Below are positions 32,065-40,090 of a DNA stretch of 40,679 nt, in pieces; within the stretch, counting starts at the first letter, position 1, and each line of letters opens with the position of its first letter. Source of the stretch: Patescibacteria group bacterium (GTDB lineage: Bacteria > Patescibacteriota > Patescibacteriia > Patescibacteriales > UBA12465); contig JAFGTW010000053.1 of assembly GCA_016938835.1 (NCBI GenBank), forward strand, positions 1 to 40,679, in the 5' to 3' direction. The notes under the pieces are model-generated. The model had not been told where the DNA came from. It did no database searches and worked only from the letters and a program-made list of their open reading frames with translations. Position numbers and translations under genes: made by a program.

Positions 32065-32297
32065 AATATTACTTAGCAATTAATTAATTAACCGAAACTC
32101 AAGATTAGCGCGGTTACTAGCAGTCTTCTAAGTTAGCAAAAAACCGCTTTACTGTTTAATTTTTATCTTATATTAACTCTCAGATTCCATGTTTCTAAGT
32201 TCAGCAACCAAATTACTATTTATTAGCAAAAAAACCTTAATATAAGGAAAAAATTTTTATTTAGATCCCCCGCTCTCTCGATTTCGGTTCGTATTTT
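32065..32297 (+). promoter_or_regulatory. Long leader upstream of RNase Y
   Basis: About 230 bases without a gene. It holds a stem-loop GCGGTT/AACCGC (32110-32115 with 32142-32147) with an inner CTAGC/GTTAG helix, a direct repeat TTAGCAAAAAACC (32132-32145 and, with one extra A, 32223-32236), a short hairpin CCTTA/TAAGG (32235-32247), and a G+C-richer segment just before the start (32266-32292). Nothing protein-like is seen. It could be a regulatory 5' region or a separate small RNA. Confidence 0.4.
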
Positions 32298-33812
32298 ATG
32301 GAATATATTATTGCCCTAATTGTGGCAGTGCTTGCATTTTTTATCGGCGCCTGGTTTCAACAGAAAAAAGCCAGTCGACAAGCTGATAACGCCCAGAATA
32401 AGGCTGAAAAGATTCTTAATGAGGCAAAAACTAAAGAAAAAGAGCTTTTACTTAAAGCTCAAGATAAGGCTCTTAAAATCCTTGATGAAGCCAAAAAAGA
32501 AGAAAGTCAACGTCGCAAAGAGATTAACGATCTCCAACATCGACTCGAACAGAGAGAAACTTCTTTCTCTCAAAAATTACTTGATCTTCAAGAAAAACAA
32601 CAAAAATTATACGACAAAGTAACTGAGGTCCAAGACATTAAAGAAAGAATTAAAGGTATTCAGCAAGAGCAATTACAGAAACTAGAAGAAGTGGCCAATC
32701 TAAGCGAAGATGAAGCCAAAGAATTACTATTAAAGAAAGTCGAAGAAAAATCTGCCGAGGATTTAATGGTAAGAATTCACAAACTTGAAGACGAAAGCAA
32801 CGATCAATTACAAGAAAAATCCAAGAGTATTATGGCGCTGGCCATGCAAAGAATGGTTTCATCCTACACCGTTGAACTAACCACTACCACGATTGATTTA
32901 CCAAACGATGAAATGAAAGGAAGAATTATTGGTCGTGAAGGACGCAATATTAAAGCTATTGAACAAATGACTGGGGTAGAAATTATCGTTGACGATACTC
33001 CAAATGCTATTACTGTTTCTGGATTTTCTCTAATTCGCCGTCATATCGCTAAAAAAACTCTTGATTATTTAATTAAAGACGGACGTATTCATCCCACCAA
33101 AATTGAAGATGCGGTTGAAATGGCTAAAAAAGAATTGGCCGTTGATATCAAAAAAGCTGGAGAAGAAGCAATGTATGAAGTTGGTGTTACTGGCTTTGAT
33201 CCTAAATTAGTACAGATTCTTGGTCGTTTAAAATACCGCACTAGCTACGGTCAAAATGTTTTAAGCCACTCTATCGAAGTTGCTCATCTGGCTGCTATGC
33301 TAGCCGAAGAACTTGATGCTGATGTTACTCTAGCCAAGAAAGGTGGACTTCTCCATGATATCGGAAAAGCAGTTGATCACGAAATTCAAGGAAATCACAC
33401 TGAAATCGGACGTGATATCGCCAAGAAATTTAATTTATCCGAAGAAATTATTGCTCCAATTGCCACTCATCACGATGACCAACCTTCAACCTTAATCGCT
33501 GTTATTGTTAAAGTTGCTGATGCTATTTCCTCAGCTCGCCCTGGTGCTCGTAGTGATAGCCAAGAAAATTACATTCAACGTTTAGAAGAATTGGAAAAAA
33601 TTGCCACTAGTTTTGACGGCATTGAAAAATCATACGCCATTCAAGCTGGGAGAGAGGTTCGTGTCTTTGTTAAACCAGAAATGATTGATGATTTAAAGGC
33701 TCATAATTTAGCTAGAGATATTGCCAAAAAGATAGAAACTGAGCTAAAATATCCAGGAGAGATTAAAATTAATGTTATCCGTGAAACTAGGGTAACAGAA
33801 TATGCTCGCTAA
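32298..33812 (+). CDS. rny: Ribonuclease Y
   Basis: Membrane-bound endoribonuclease that starts mRNA decay in bacteria without RNase E. 504 residues: one N-terminal membrane helix (about 2-20), a long charged coiled coil (22-190), a KH domain with GREG at 212-215, and an HD domain with H324 (LSHSIEVAHL) and H353-D354 (LLHDIGKAVDHE), followed by ATHHDD and the ARPGARSD segment. Length and order match the family. It is co-oriented with HU and tRNA genes. pnp lies 6 kb away on the same strand, so the main decay enzymes are in this window. Confidence 0.97.
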   Translation: MEYIIALIVAVLAFFIGAWFQQKKASRQADNAQNKAEKILNEAKTKEKELLLKAQDKALKILDEAKKEESQRRKEINDLQHRLEQRETSFSQKLLDLQEKQQKLYDKVTEVQDIKERIKGIQQEQLQKLEEVANLSEDEAKELLLKKVEEKSAEDLMVRIHKLEDESNDQLQEKSKSIMALAMQRMVSSYTVELTTTTIDLPNDEMKGRIIGREGRNIKAIEQMTGVEIIVDDTPNAITVSGFSLIRRHIAKKTLDYLIKDGRIHPTKIEDAVEMAKKELAVDIKKAGEEAMYEVGVTGFDPKLVQILGRLKYRTSYGQNVLSHSIEVAHLAAMLAEELDADVTLAKKGGLLHDIGKAVDHEIQGNHTEIGRDIAKKFNLSEEIIAPIATHHDDQPSTLIAVIVKVADAISSARPGARSDSQENYIQRLEELEKIATSFDGIEKSYAIQAGREVRVFVKPEMIDDLKAHNLARDIAKKIETELKYPGEIKINVIRETRVTEYAR

Positions 33813-33822
33813 TTATAATTAA

Positions 33823-33851
33823 CGTCCTTCAACTCGCTTAAGGGTTGGACG
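33823..33851 (+). promoter_or_regulatory. Hairpin between rny and HU gene
   Basis: CGTCC (33823-33827) pairs with GGACG (33847-33851) and AAC with GTT after a 3-base bulge. It lies just before the HU start, with no U-tract, so it may be a leader element or processing site. Confidence 0.35.
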
Positions 33852-33859
33852 CCAAATAT

Positions 33860-34147
33860 ATGAACAAAGCGCAACTTATCGACAAACTCCACCGCGAAGT
33901 GGAAGGTCTAAACAAAAAACAAGCCGAAAAGATGTTGGATGTTTTAACTGACACCATTATTGACGAGCTTAAGAATGACCGCGAAGTCACCATCACTGGC
34001 TTCGGTACTTTCCTTTCTCGTGTTCGCTATTCTCGAGGCGGTGTTAACCCTCAGAATCCAAAAGAACGCATTACTATTCCAGCCGTTAAGGTAGCTAAAT
34101 TCAAAACTGGCTACAACCTCAAACAGGCTTTAAAGGGTAAGCGCTAA
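33860..34147 (+). CDS. hup: HU-family DNA-binding protein
   Basis: Nucleoid protein that bends DNA. The start is ATG 33860 (MNKAQLIDKLHREVEGLNKKQAEKMLDVLTD); a TTG at 33845 would add five residues from the leader hairpin. 95 residues with the signature GFGTFLSRVRYSRGGVNPQNPKERITIPA, including the beta-arm Pro (NPQNP), and the C-terminal PAVKVAKFKTGYNLKQAL. IHF would also share these motifs, but a single copy in this genome context points to HU. Confidence 0.95.
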   Translation: MNKAQLIDKLHREVEGLNKKQAEKMLDVLTDTIIDELKNDREVTITGFGTFLSRVRYSRGGVNPQNPKERITIPAVKVAKFKTGYNLKQALKGKR

Positions 34148-34169
34148 ACAATCAAATATTAAAAATAGG

Positions 34170-34199
34170 GGCTTGCTCATATTTATTTTTGGGCAAGCC
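34170..34199 (+). terminator. Terminator after the HU gene
   Basis: GGCTTGCTCA (34170-34179) pairs with TGGGCAAGCC (34190-34199), 10 bp with one wobble. The T-tract after it is poor; a second AT-rich hairpin GCCTTTTAAAAT/ATTTTAAAGGC (about 34204-34234) follows. Confidence 0.55.
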
Positions 34200-34245
34200 T
34201 TATGCCTTTTAAAATTTATCTATATTTTAAAGGCGCCACGATATT

Positions 34246-34319
34246 GCTCCGGTAGCTCAATTGGATAGAGTGTGTGGCTTCGGACCACAAGGTTAGAGGT
34301 TCGAGTCCTCTCCGGAGCA
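34246..34319 (+). tRNA. tRNA-Arg (anticodon TCG)
   Basis: Acceptor GCTCCGG with CCGGAGC, anticodon arm TGTGG-CTTCGGA-CCACA, T-loop TTCGAGT. CCA is not encoded. Confidence 0.95.
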
Positions 34320-34356
34320 CTCATTTAAATCATTTTTTCATCAGACAATATAGGTA

Positions 34357-34385
34357 TTGACTCTTCTGTATTTGATAAATATAAT
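34357..34385 (+). promoter_or_regulatory. Promoter for tRNA-Met/tRNA-Lys
   Basis: TTGACT (34357-34362), 17 bp, TATAAT (34380-34385), a near-consensus promoter. A second TTGACA at 34408-34413 lacks a matching -10. Confidence 0.75.
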
Positions 34386-34460
34386 AGACCTGTATCTATT
34401 TAAATTATTGACAGCTGGAGCGCTTATTTTCTCTTAGTCGGAATAACGACCGAATATTAT

Positions 34461-34534
34461 GGCTGGGTAGCTCAGCTGGTTAGAGCGTAGCACTCATAAC
34501 GCTAAGGTCGAGGGTTCGAGCCCCTCCCCAGCCA
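34461..34534 (+). tRNA. tRNA-Met, elongator type (anticodon CAT)
   Basis: Acceptor GGCTGGG with CCCAGCC fully paired, unlike the initiator at 22217. The anticodon arm is TAGCA-CTCATAA-CGCTA with an A31/C39 mismatch. Similar to elongator Met tRNAs; a lysidine-modified tRNA-Ile(CAT) is less likely but not excluded. CCA is not encoded. Confidence 0.88.
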
Positions 34535-34578
34535 CACATTATAATTCAAAAATTTATTAATCATTAAATAATAAAAAC

Positions 34579-34651
34579 GCGTCTATAGCTCAGCTGGTAG
34601 AGCAGCTCCCTCTTAAGGAGACGGTCGTGGGTTCGAATCCCTCTGGACGCA
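34579..34651 (+). tRNA. tRNA-Lys (anticodon CTT)
   Basis: Acceptor GCGTCTA with TGGACGC (one wobble), anticodon loop CTCTTAA, stem GCTCC/GGAGA with a G27/A43 mismatch, T-loop TTCGAAT. CCA is not encoded. Confidence 0.93.
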
Positions 34652-34680
34652 CCTGTTCATAGTTCATTGTTTCAATAATT

Positions 34681-35247
34681 ATGTTTAATATTATTATATT
34701 TGGTCCGCCAGGGGCGGGTAAAGGCACGCAAGCTCAAAAAATTTCTGAGAGCTATGATTTAATGCACCTTTCAACCGGGGCACTGTTGCGAAAAGAAGTT
34801 GCTAATCAAACCAAAATTGGTATAGAGGTCCAAGCAGTGATGGCAAATGGTGACTTAGTGAGTAATAATATTGTTGACGAAATAATCAAAAATGAAATAA
34901 ATAAAAACGGCCAAGTTGCCGGTTTTATTTTTGATGGATACCCACGCACAATTCAACAAGCTAAACAATTAGACAAACTTTTTACCGCAGAAAATATTCC
35001 CTTAGTATTAAATTTAGAAGTAAGTGATGAGGAATTAATAAATAGATTAAAATTGCGTAGCCAGGAATCTGGACGCGCTGATGATAACGACGTAACTATT
35101 GCCAATAGACTACAAGTCTACACTAAACAAACACAGCCCTTACTTAATTTCTATGCTAACAAAAACCGCCTAATCAGTATTGACGGACAAGGATCAATTG
35201 AAGAAATATTTAAACGCCTCCAGAAACAAATAAAAAATAGACAATAG
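34681..35247 (+). CDS. adk: Adenylate kinase, short form without zinc-finger lid
   Basis: Converts ATP + AMP to 2 ADP. 188 residues with the P-loop GPPGAGKGT (8-16), AMP-binding HLSTGALLR, FIFDGYPRTIQQA, and a short lid region (RSQESGRADDNDVTIANRLQVY) lacking the Cys4 zinc site of the long form. It follows tRNA-Lys by 29 bases and may be transcribed with it. Confidence 0.96.
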   Translation: MFNIIIFGPPGAGKGTQAQKISESYDLMHLSTGALLRKEVANQTKIGIEVQAVMANGDLVSNNIVDEIIKNEINKNGQVAGFIFDGYPRTIQQAKQLDKLFTAENIPLVLNLEVSDEELINRLKLRSQESGRADDNDVTIANRLQVYTKQTQPLLNFYANKNRLISIDGQGSIEEIFKRLQKQIKNRQ

Positions 35248-35253
35248 ACATAC

Positions 35254-35287
35254 AAAAAAGCTAGCTCTCTTAACAGCTAGCTTTTTT
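35254..35287 (+). terminator. Terminator after adk (bidirectional)
   Basis: A-run plus GCTAGCT (35254-35266) pairs with AGCTAGC plus T-run (35275-35287): 13 bp, 8-base loop. It can also terminate the convergent UMP kinase gene. Confidence 0.9.
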
Positions 35288-35303
35288 AATATCAAATTAT
35301 TAA

Positions 35304-35984
35304 CTAAGGATGAATAATCGTTCCTTGATATTTTTGCTTATCTAAAAATTTATGGACATTATTCATTTTATTACCGTTTAAAACCGCCACATTTAACTTT
35401 AATTCCTGAGCCAGTTTAGAAGCAATTGGATCAAATGGAGCGTTTAACCCTGGATGCCACTCATCACCAACAATTTCCCGAAAATCATGCCAATCAATAT
35501 CTTTAATCGCTTTAGCTTGAGGAAATAGACGAGGGTCAGACTCATAAACATAATCAATATTTGATAGGTTTATAAGTGTCCTGGCTTTATATTTCTTGGC
35601 CAGTAAAACCGCTACATAATCTGTTGACCATCCAGGACGATAACCACCTGCCACTAAAACACGACTTTTTACTTTCATTGCCTTATCTGGATTGGTGACT
35701 ATTTCGGGATGAGCAAGATCTCTTAAAATTGTTCTCACTAAATGAGCGTTTAAGCGCGTTGCGTGAATACCGAGCCAATCCTGATCATCCTCTGGGACCT
35801 TCTCTATGGCCGCTGACGCCTTAACATATTGCCTTGCGACTGAGCCACCGCCAGTAACAATAATTAAACGGTCCCCCTTGTCATAGCGAGTCAGCACAAA
35901 TTTACGCAATGATTTTAAAAATACTGTATCAATCCCAGTTGGTGGCACAATTAATGATCCCCCAATTGATAAAACATAAGTCAT
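35304..35984 (-). CDS. pyrH: UMP kinase, archaeal type
   Basis: Amino-acid-kinase-fold enzyme making UDP from UMP. 226 residues with LSIGGSLIVP at the start, VTGGGSVARQYV, GIHATRLNAHLVRTIL, GGYRPGWSTDYVAVLLA, NLSNIDYVYESDPR, NAPFDPIASKLAQ and the terminal GTIIHP. Ordinary bacterial PyrH has KLSGEAL near the start and a GNIxRG segment; those are absent. The pattern here matches the archaeal UMP kinases (for example the Pyrococcus type). Start ATG 35984 lies just after the recA terminator. Kinase family is secure; archaeal-type classification rests on remembered motif patterns. Confidence 0.9.
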   Translation of the reverse strand: MTYVLSIGGSLIVPPTGIDTVFLKSLRKFVLTRYDKGDRLIIVTGGGSVARQYVKASAAIEKVPEDDQDWLGIHATRLNAHLVRTILRDLAHPEIVTNPDKAMKVKSRVLVAGGYRPGWSTDYVAVLLAKKYKARTLINLSNIDYVYESDPRLFPQAKAIKDIDWHDFREIVGDEWHPGLNAPFDPIASKLAQELKLNVAVLNGNKMNNVHKFLDKQKYQGTIIHP

Positions 35985-35993
35985 AGGACAAAT

Positions 35994-36019
35994 AACAGGC
36001 GTCTTATTAGACGCCTGTT
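35994..36019 (-). terminator. Terminator after recA
   Basis: Read on the minus strand, an 11-bp perfect stem (36009-36019 with 35994-36004, 4-base loop) followed by TATTTGT. The run of U is modest. It lies between recA and pyrH. Confidence 0.75.
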
Positions 36020-36037
36020 GCTGATAAATATAAATAA

Positions 36038-37111
36038 TTATTTATTACTTTCTTGAACTTCAATTTCCTTACTCTTAATTTCGGTTAAAATAGCTTTACG
36101 TATTTCCGCTAACAATTTCTTATCATGTTTAATTGTTTTCTTAGCAGCTTCACGACCAACACCTAATTTAACCTCGCCAAATGTATAAGAATTGCCGCTC
36201 TTCTTCACTACACCATACTCAGCACCAGTATCTAACAAATCGCCAGCTACTGAAATGCCTTCATTATACATAATATCAAACTCACATGCTTTAAAAGGAG
36301 CGGCTACTTTATTTTTTACGATCTTAACCTTAACTCTATTACCAATAACATTCTCAGCTTGTTTAATTTGAGCGGCTCTTCTAATTTCAACTCTAACAGA
36401 ACAATAGAATTTTAAAGCATTGCCGCCTGAAGTAGTTTCAGGATTACCAAAGAAAACGCCAATCTTATGTCTAATTTGATTAATAAAAATAACACTAGTT
36501 TTTGTTTTGGAAACAATACCAGTTAATTTACGTAAGGCTTGACTCATCAAACGAGCCTGTAAGCCCATATGCTGATCTCCCATATCACCTTCAATTTCTT
36601 TCTGAGGGACAAGCGCAGCAACACTGTCAATCACAATAACATCGACTGCATTAGATCTCACTAAGGTTTCCACTATTTCTAAAGCCTGCTCACCAGAATC
36701 TGGCTGTGAAATTAATAAATCATTAATATTAACTCCGATCTTAGTTGCGTAATCAGGGTCAAGCGCATGTTCAGCGTCAACAAAAGCAGCAATACCACCA
36801 GTTTTTTGCACTTCAGCCACAATGTGTTGAGCTAAAGTTGTTTTACCAGAAGATTCTGGACCATAGATTTCAATAATACGACCTCGAGGAACACCACCGA
36901 TACCAAAGGCAACATCAAGAGATAAACAACCGGTTGAAATAGCATCAACATTAGTTTTACGCACGTCACCAAATCTCATAATTGAACCCTCTCCAAATTT
37001 TGTTTTTATTTGCTCAATCGCATTAGCGGCCGCCTCAACTCTTTTGTCGTGATTTTCCGCACTAGTATTTGCCGCTTCAGCAACAGGCTTAGTCTTTTTT
37101 TCTTTAGTCAT
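36038..37111 (-). CDS. recA: Recombinase RecA
   Basis: Strand-exchange ATPase of homologous recombination. The start is set at ATG 37111 ([16 protein letters not shown]), 357 residues; an upstream ATG at 37159 would add 16 residues ([16 protein letters not shown]) that look like leader. Motifs: [10 protein letters not shown], Walker A GPESSGKT (84-91), [23 protein letters not shown] (Walker B), [30 protein letters not shown] (L2 and the DNA-binding region, cited only to mark the site), and a Lys-rich C-terminus. A TGTGC-TAAATT extended -10 lies at about 37176-37186 but its -35 is poor. No LexA-like box was recognised. Confidence 0.97.
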   Translation of the reverse strand: MTKEKKTKPVAEAANTSAENHDKRVEAAANAIEQIKTKFGEGSIMRFGDVRKTNVDAISTGCLSLDVAFGIGGVPRGRIIEIYGPESSGKTTLAQHIVAEVQKTGGIAAFVDAEHALDPDYATKIGVNINDLLISQPDSGEQALEIVETLVRSNAVDVIVIDSVAALVPQKEIEGDMGDQHMGLQARLMSQALRKLTGIVSKTKTSVIFINQIRHKIGVFFGNPETTSGGNALKFYCSVRVEIRRAAQIKQAENVIGNRVKVKIVKNKVAAPFKACEFDIMYNEGISVAGDLLDTGAEYGVVKKSGNSYTFGEVKLGVGREAAKKTIKHDKKLLAEIRKAILTEIKSKEIEVQESNK

Positions 37112-37279
37112 AGATATTACACCAAACGGATTTAAATATAACCGTTTTTCAGTGTCCATTAATATTAATAAATTTAATTTAGCACAGTGAGCTTAAATTG
37201 AATTTAAACAGAAATTAAACTGCACTTATCAAGCTTTGCTATTATACAATATTTCCTTTATTTATAACAGATAAATACC

Positions 37280-37750
37280 CTATTCGCTATTATTTTTATT
37301 AAATTCTAGCCAATAAAAAGACCAGAAATTCTTCCAAGCGTTGTTATACATTTTCATATCCAAATAATAGCCAGGAGCTTTTTGCATTATACTGCCAACA
37401 AATTCTCGAAATTCATTATCTTCAGTAGGAGAATTTATAAAATCTGAAGCTGAGTCACTAACATTATTATACATACCAGCTACATCATTCATCGATGAAG
37501 AAGCATCATCAATATATTCACTAATAGAAACATCAAAATTATTTGAATTAATTTTCACATCACTTTCATGAGGTAAAAATATAGCAAGAACAGATCCAGT
37601 AATCTTCACTGATTCTGTTAGCCATGACAATGACTGCCGACTATCAATGTTCTCTTCTTTGCCTCCGGTATCATCAAACCAAACCGTCACAAAAATAGTT
37701 AAAAATAAAAAAACAATCAAGATAACTATTTGAGAAATTGTTTTGAACAT
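37280..37750 (-). CDS. Hypothetical membrane-anchored protein, 156 residues
   Basis: One N-terminal hydrophobic helix (about residues 5-24, MFKTISQIVILIVFLFLTIF) then a polar, Asp/Ser/Asn-rich domain that probably lies outside the membrane. No cysteine lipobox. Towards the end is an aromatic-rich stretch (MYNNAWKNFWSFYWLEF). It sits 36 bp downstream of the GlmU-like gene on the same strand. No family recognised; it could be part of the cell-envelope theme of its neighbours. Confidence 0.6.
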   Translation of the reverse strand: MFKTISQIVILIVFLFLTIFVTVWFDDTGGKEENIDSRQSLSWLTESVKITGSVLAIFLPHESDVKINSNNFDVSISEYIDDASSSMNDVAGMYNNVSDSASDFINSPTEDNEFREFVGSIMQKAPGYYLDMKMYNNAWKNFWSFYWLEFNKNNSE

Positions 37751-37786
37751 AAGATATATCTAAATATTTTAATATCAATTCAAAAA

Positions 37787-38530
37787 TTATTGATTAATCA
37801 AGCTTTCGGCAATAGCTAATTCTTCACGACTATTAATACCCATGGCTTCTTGTGGCTCAATATTTATTGTCCCAACCTTATATCCCTGCTTAAAAGCTAT
37901 TTCTACTAAAGCGGTTAAATAATATTCTTTTGGACCGTTATCATTACTAAGCTTATCAATATTTTTCCAAAGCCACTGATTATTAAAACACATAAAACCG
38001 GGGTTAACTTCAGTGATATTAATCTCTTCAGCGGAGGAGTCCTTAAATTCAACAATTTTTTCAACTTCATTATTTTTATCTCTAACAATTCTTCCCCAGT
38101 GAAAAAAATTTTGATGCCAATCATTATAGTCTCCCAATTCCGTAGGCATAATTGTAACTGCTTCGGTGTTAAATAATCCAAATTTACTAATTGAATCAGC
38201 GGTGACAAAAGGATGATCGCAATACAAAACAATCACATTGTCAGTGTCAGCGGGAATATAATTACGAGCACAAGCAACGGCATGGCCACTGCCTAATTGC
38301 TGCTCCTGAATAGCATAATCACAATTATATCTCGACAAGGTTTGGCTAATTATTTCTTTATTATCAGGAGACACTACTACCACTGGACATTCATCAACGG
38401 CGGACGCTACAACTGATTCGATCAAGTGACTAATCATTGCTTTACCCTGCAAAGGGACTAATGCCTTAGGCAACTCTGAACCCATACGCGTACCTTTGCC
38501 GGCCGCTAAAATAATGATTTTTGTCTTCAT
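37787..38530 (-). CDS. GlmU-like nucleotidyltransferase (sugar-1-phosphate uridylyltransferase domain only)
   Basis: 247 residues forming one nucleotidyltransferase domain: the nucleotide loop LAAGKGTRMGSELPKALVPL, EQQLGSGHAVACA, LYCDHPFV (metal-binding Asp), and the GDYNDWHQN, GRIVRD, NEVEKIVEFKD and NPGFMCFNN segments typical of GlmU's N-terminal half. GlmU normally continues with a left-handed beta-helix acetyltransferase domain; here the protein stops. It lies about 90 bp after a GlmM-like mutase gene, which fits UDP-GlcNAc synthesis, but the acetylation step must be done by another protein or the substrate differs. Confidence 0.85.
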   Translation of the reverse strand: MKTKIIILAAGKGTRMGSELPKALVPLQGKAMISHLIESVVASAVDECPVVVVSPDNKEIISQTLSRYNCDYAIQEQQLGSGHAVACARNYIPADTDNVIVLYCDHPFVTADSISKFGLFNTEAVTIMPTELGDYNDWHQNFFHWGRIVRDKNNEVEKIVEFKDSSAEEINITEVNPGFMCFNNQWLWKNIDKLSNDNGPKEYYLTALVEIAFKQGYKVGTINIEPQEAMGINSREELAIAESLINQ

Positions 38531-38543
38531 AAAATATAATAAA

Positions 38544-38571
38544 AAGGGAAATCTTATTAAAAATCTCCCTT
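38544..38571 (-). terminator. Terminator after the GlmM-like gene
   Basis: Read on the minus strand, AAGGGA (38566-38571) pairs with TCCCTT (38544-38549) around a 16-base AT-rich loop, followed by a T-run. The next promoter lies immediately upstream, so the GlmU-like transcript would start inside this hairpin. Confidence 0.6.
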
Positions 38572-38573
38572 AT

Positions 38574-38602
38574 ATTTTAGCATTTTTTAACTCACGGAGC
38601 AA
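38574..38602 (-). promoter_or_regulatory. Promoter for the GlmU-like gene
   Basis: On the minus strand TTGCTC (38597-38602), 17 bp, TAAAAT (38574-38579) with TGC before the -10. Confidence 0.55.
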
Positions 38603-38622
38603 ACGCTGATATTATAAATATT

Positions 38623-40029
38623 TTATTTAAAATTAGCTAATATTATAGATTTAACTTCATTAACTTTCTCTTGCGCTAGTTCCAATTTTTTAGCTTCAGC
38701 ATAAATACGAATAATCGGCTCGGTATTTGAAGCCCGTAAATGCACCCAGGCCTCAGGCCAATCAATTTTTACCCCATCAATATCTGTAATCTCCTCGCCC
38801 TTATATTTATCTTTCACCGCTTCTAATATTTTAGCCACATCAGTGCCTGGCTCTAAATCTAAGCGGTCTTTTATCATTTGATAATCTGGGAATTGTTTTC
38901 TATACTCAGACATTTTTATATCATTATCAACTAAAGCACTTAAAAATAAAGCTGTCCCCACTAAAGCATCACGTCCATAATGTAATTCCGGCAATATAAT
39001 TCCACCATTGCCTTCACCGCCAATAATCGCGCCCGTCTCTCTCATTTTTGTGACCACATTAACTTCGCCTACAGCCGTAGCATAATAGGCGCCACCTCTT
39101 TTCTCCGTTATATCTTTTAAAGCCCGAGATGATGATAAATTGGAAACTGATATTTTTTGATAATAACAAGAACAAGAATCATGCATCACATAATCAGCCA
39201 CGGCTACTAGAGTATATTCTTCACCAAACATTTCCCCTTTTTCATCAATAAAGGCTAAGCGATCAACATCTGGGTCAACTACAATTCCTAAATCAGCACC
39301 GCTAGCTAAAACTCGTTCCTTAATCTTAATTAAATGCTTATCAAGCGGCTCTGGATTATGATCAAATTCGCCATTTATTTCTGCATTAATAACCTCCACA
39401 TTTTCTAATCCCAGCGCTTTTAATAATTCTGGAATAGCTAAAGCGCCGACTGAATTAATTCCGTCCACTACGATTTTAAAATTCGCTTTCTGAATCTCTT
39501 TAGCCTTAACTAATTTTAAAGCCATAATAGCCTTTATATGCCTTTCTAAGGCATCTGCAATCCTTATTTGTGAACCAAAATCATCTACACCGGCATATTC
39601 AAAATTATTTTCTTTAGCTCGGCTTAAAATTTGCAAACCATCTTCAGCATTTAAAAATTCACCTTGATCATTTAATAATTTCAAAGCATTCCATTCTCTT
39701 GGATTATGAGAGGCGCTTAAAATTATGCCTCCCTGCGCTTTCTCTTCTATTACTATCATTTCTACTGTTGGTGTAGTCGCCAAATCTAATTCAATTACAT
39801 TTAAACCACACATTCTTAAAGTAGAAGAAACGAGCTCATAAATAACCGGTCCACTAATGCGACCATCCCGCCCTAAAACAACGCTGGGTTTGTTAATTTC
39901 AGCAAATTTTTCTTTGACTTGAGCGGCGTAAGCAGAAACAAAGGCCACTAAATTAGGTGGGGTTAAATTATCCTCAGGCTTACCACCAATAGTGCCACGA
40001 ATTCCAGAAATTGATTTAATTAAAGACAT
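38623..40029 (-). CDS. glmM: Phosphohexomutase, GlmM/ManB family
   Basis: Alpha-D-phosphohexomutase of 468 residues. Four motifs: catalytic serine loop LSASHNPREWN, metal loop DPDVDRLAF, sugar-binding GGEGNGGIILPELHYGRD, and phosphate-binding RASNTEPIIRIYAEA. It starts ISGIRGTIGG, as GlmM and relatives do. Next to a GlmU-like gene it most likely makes glucosamine-1-phosphate for UDP-GlcNAc, but phosphomannomutase or phosphoglucomutase activity cannot be excluded from the motifs. Own promoter at 40053-40081. Confidence 0.88.
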   Translation of the reverse strand: MSLIKSISGIRGTIGGKPEDNLTPPNLVAFVSAYAAQVKEKFAEINKPSVVLGRDGRISGPVIYELVSSTLRMCGLNVIELDLATTPTVEMIVIEEKAQGGIILSASHNPREWNALKLLNDQGEFLNAEDGLQILSRAKENNFEYAGVDDFGSQIRIADALERHIKAIMALKLVKAKEIQKANFKIVVDGINSVGALAIPELLKALGLENVEVINAEINGEFDHNPEPLDKHLIKIKERVLASGADLGIVVDPDVDRLAFIDEKGEMFGEEYTLVAVADYVMHDSCSCYYQKISVSNLSSSRALKDITEKRGGAYYATAVGEVNVVTKMRETGAIIGGEGNGGIILPELHYGRDALVGTALFLSALVDNDIKMSEYRKQFPDYQMIKDRLDLEPGTDVAKILEAVKDKYKGEEITDIDGVKIDWPEAWVHLRASNTEPIIRIYAEAKKLELAQEKVNEVKSIILANFK

Positions 40030-40052
40030 ATATTTATTGATTTAATACATTT

Positions 40053-40081
40053 ATATTATCACTTTTATTGGCCTAAAGCAA
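40053..40081 (-). promoter_or_regulatory. Promoter for the GlmM-like gene
   Basis: On the minus strand TTGCTT (40076-40081), 17 bp, TAATAT (40053-40058). It begins right after the rRNA terminator. Confidence 0.6.
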
Positions 40082-40090
40082 AAACAAAAA

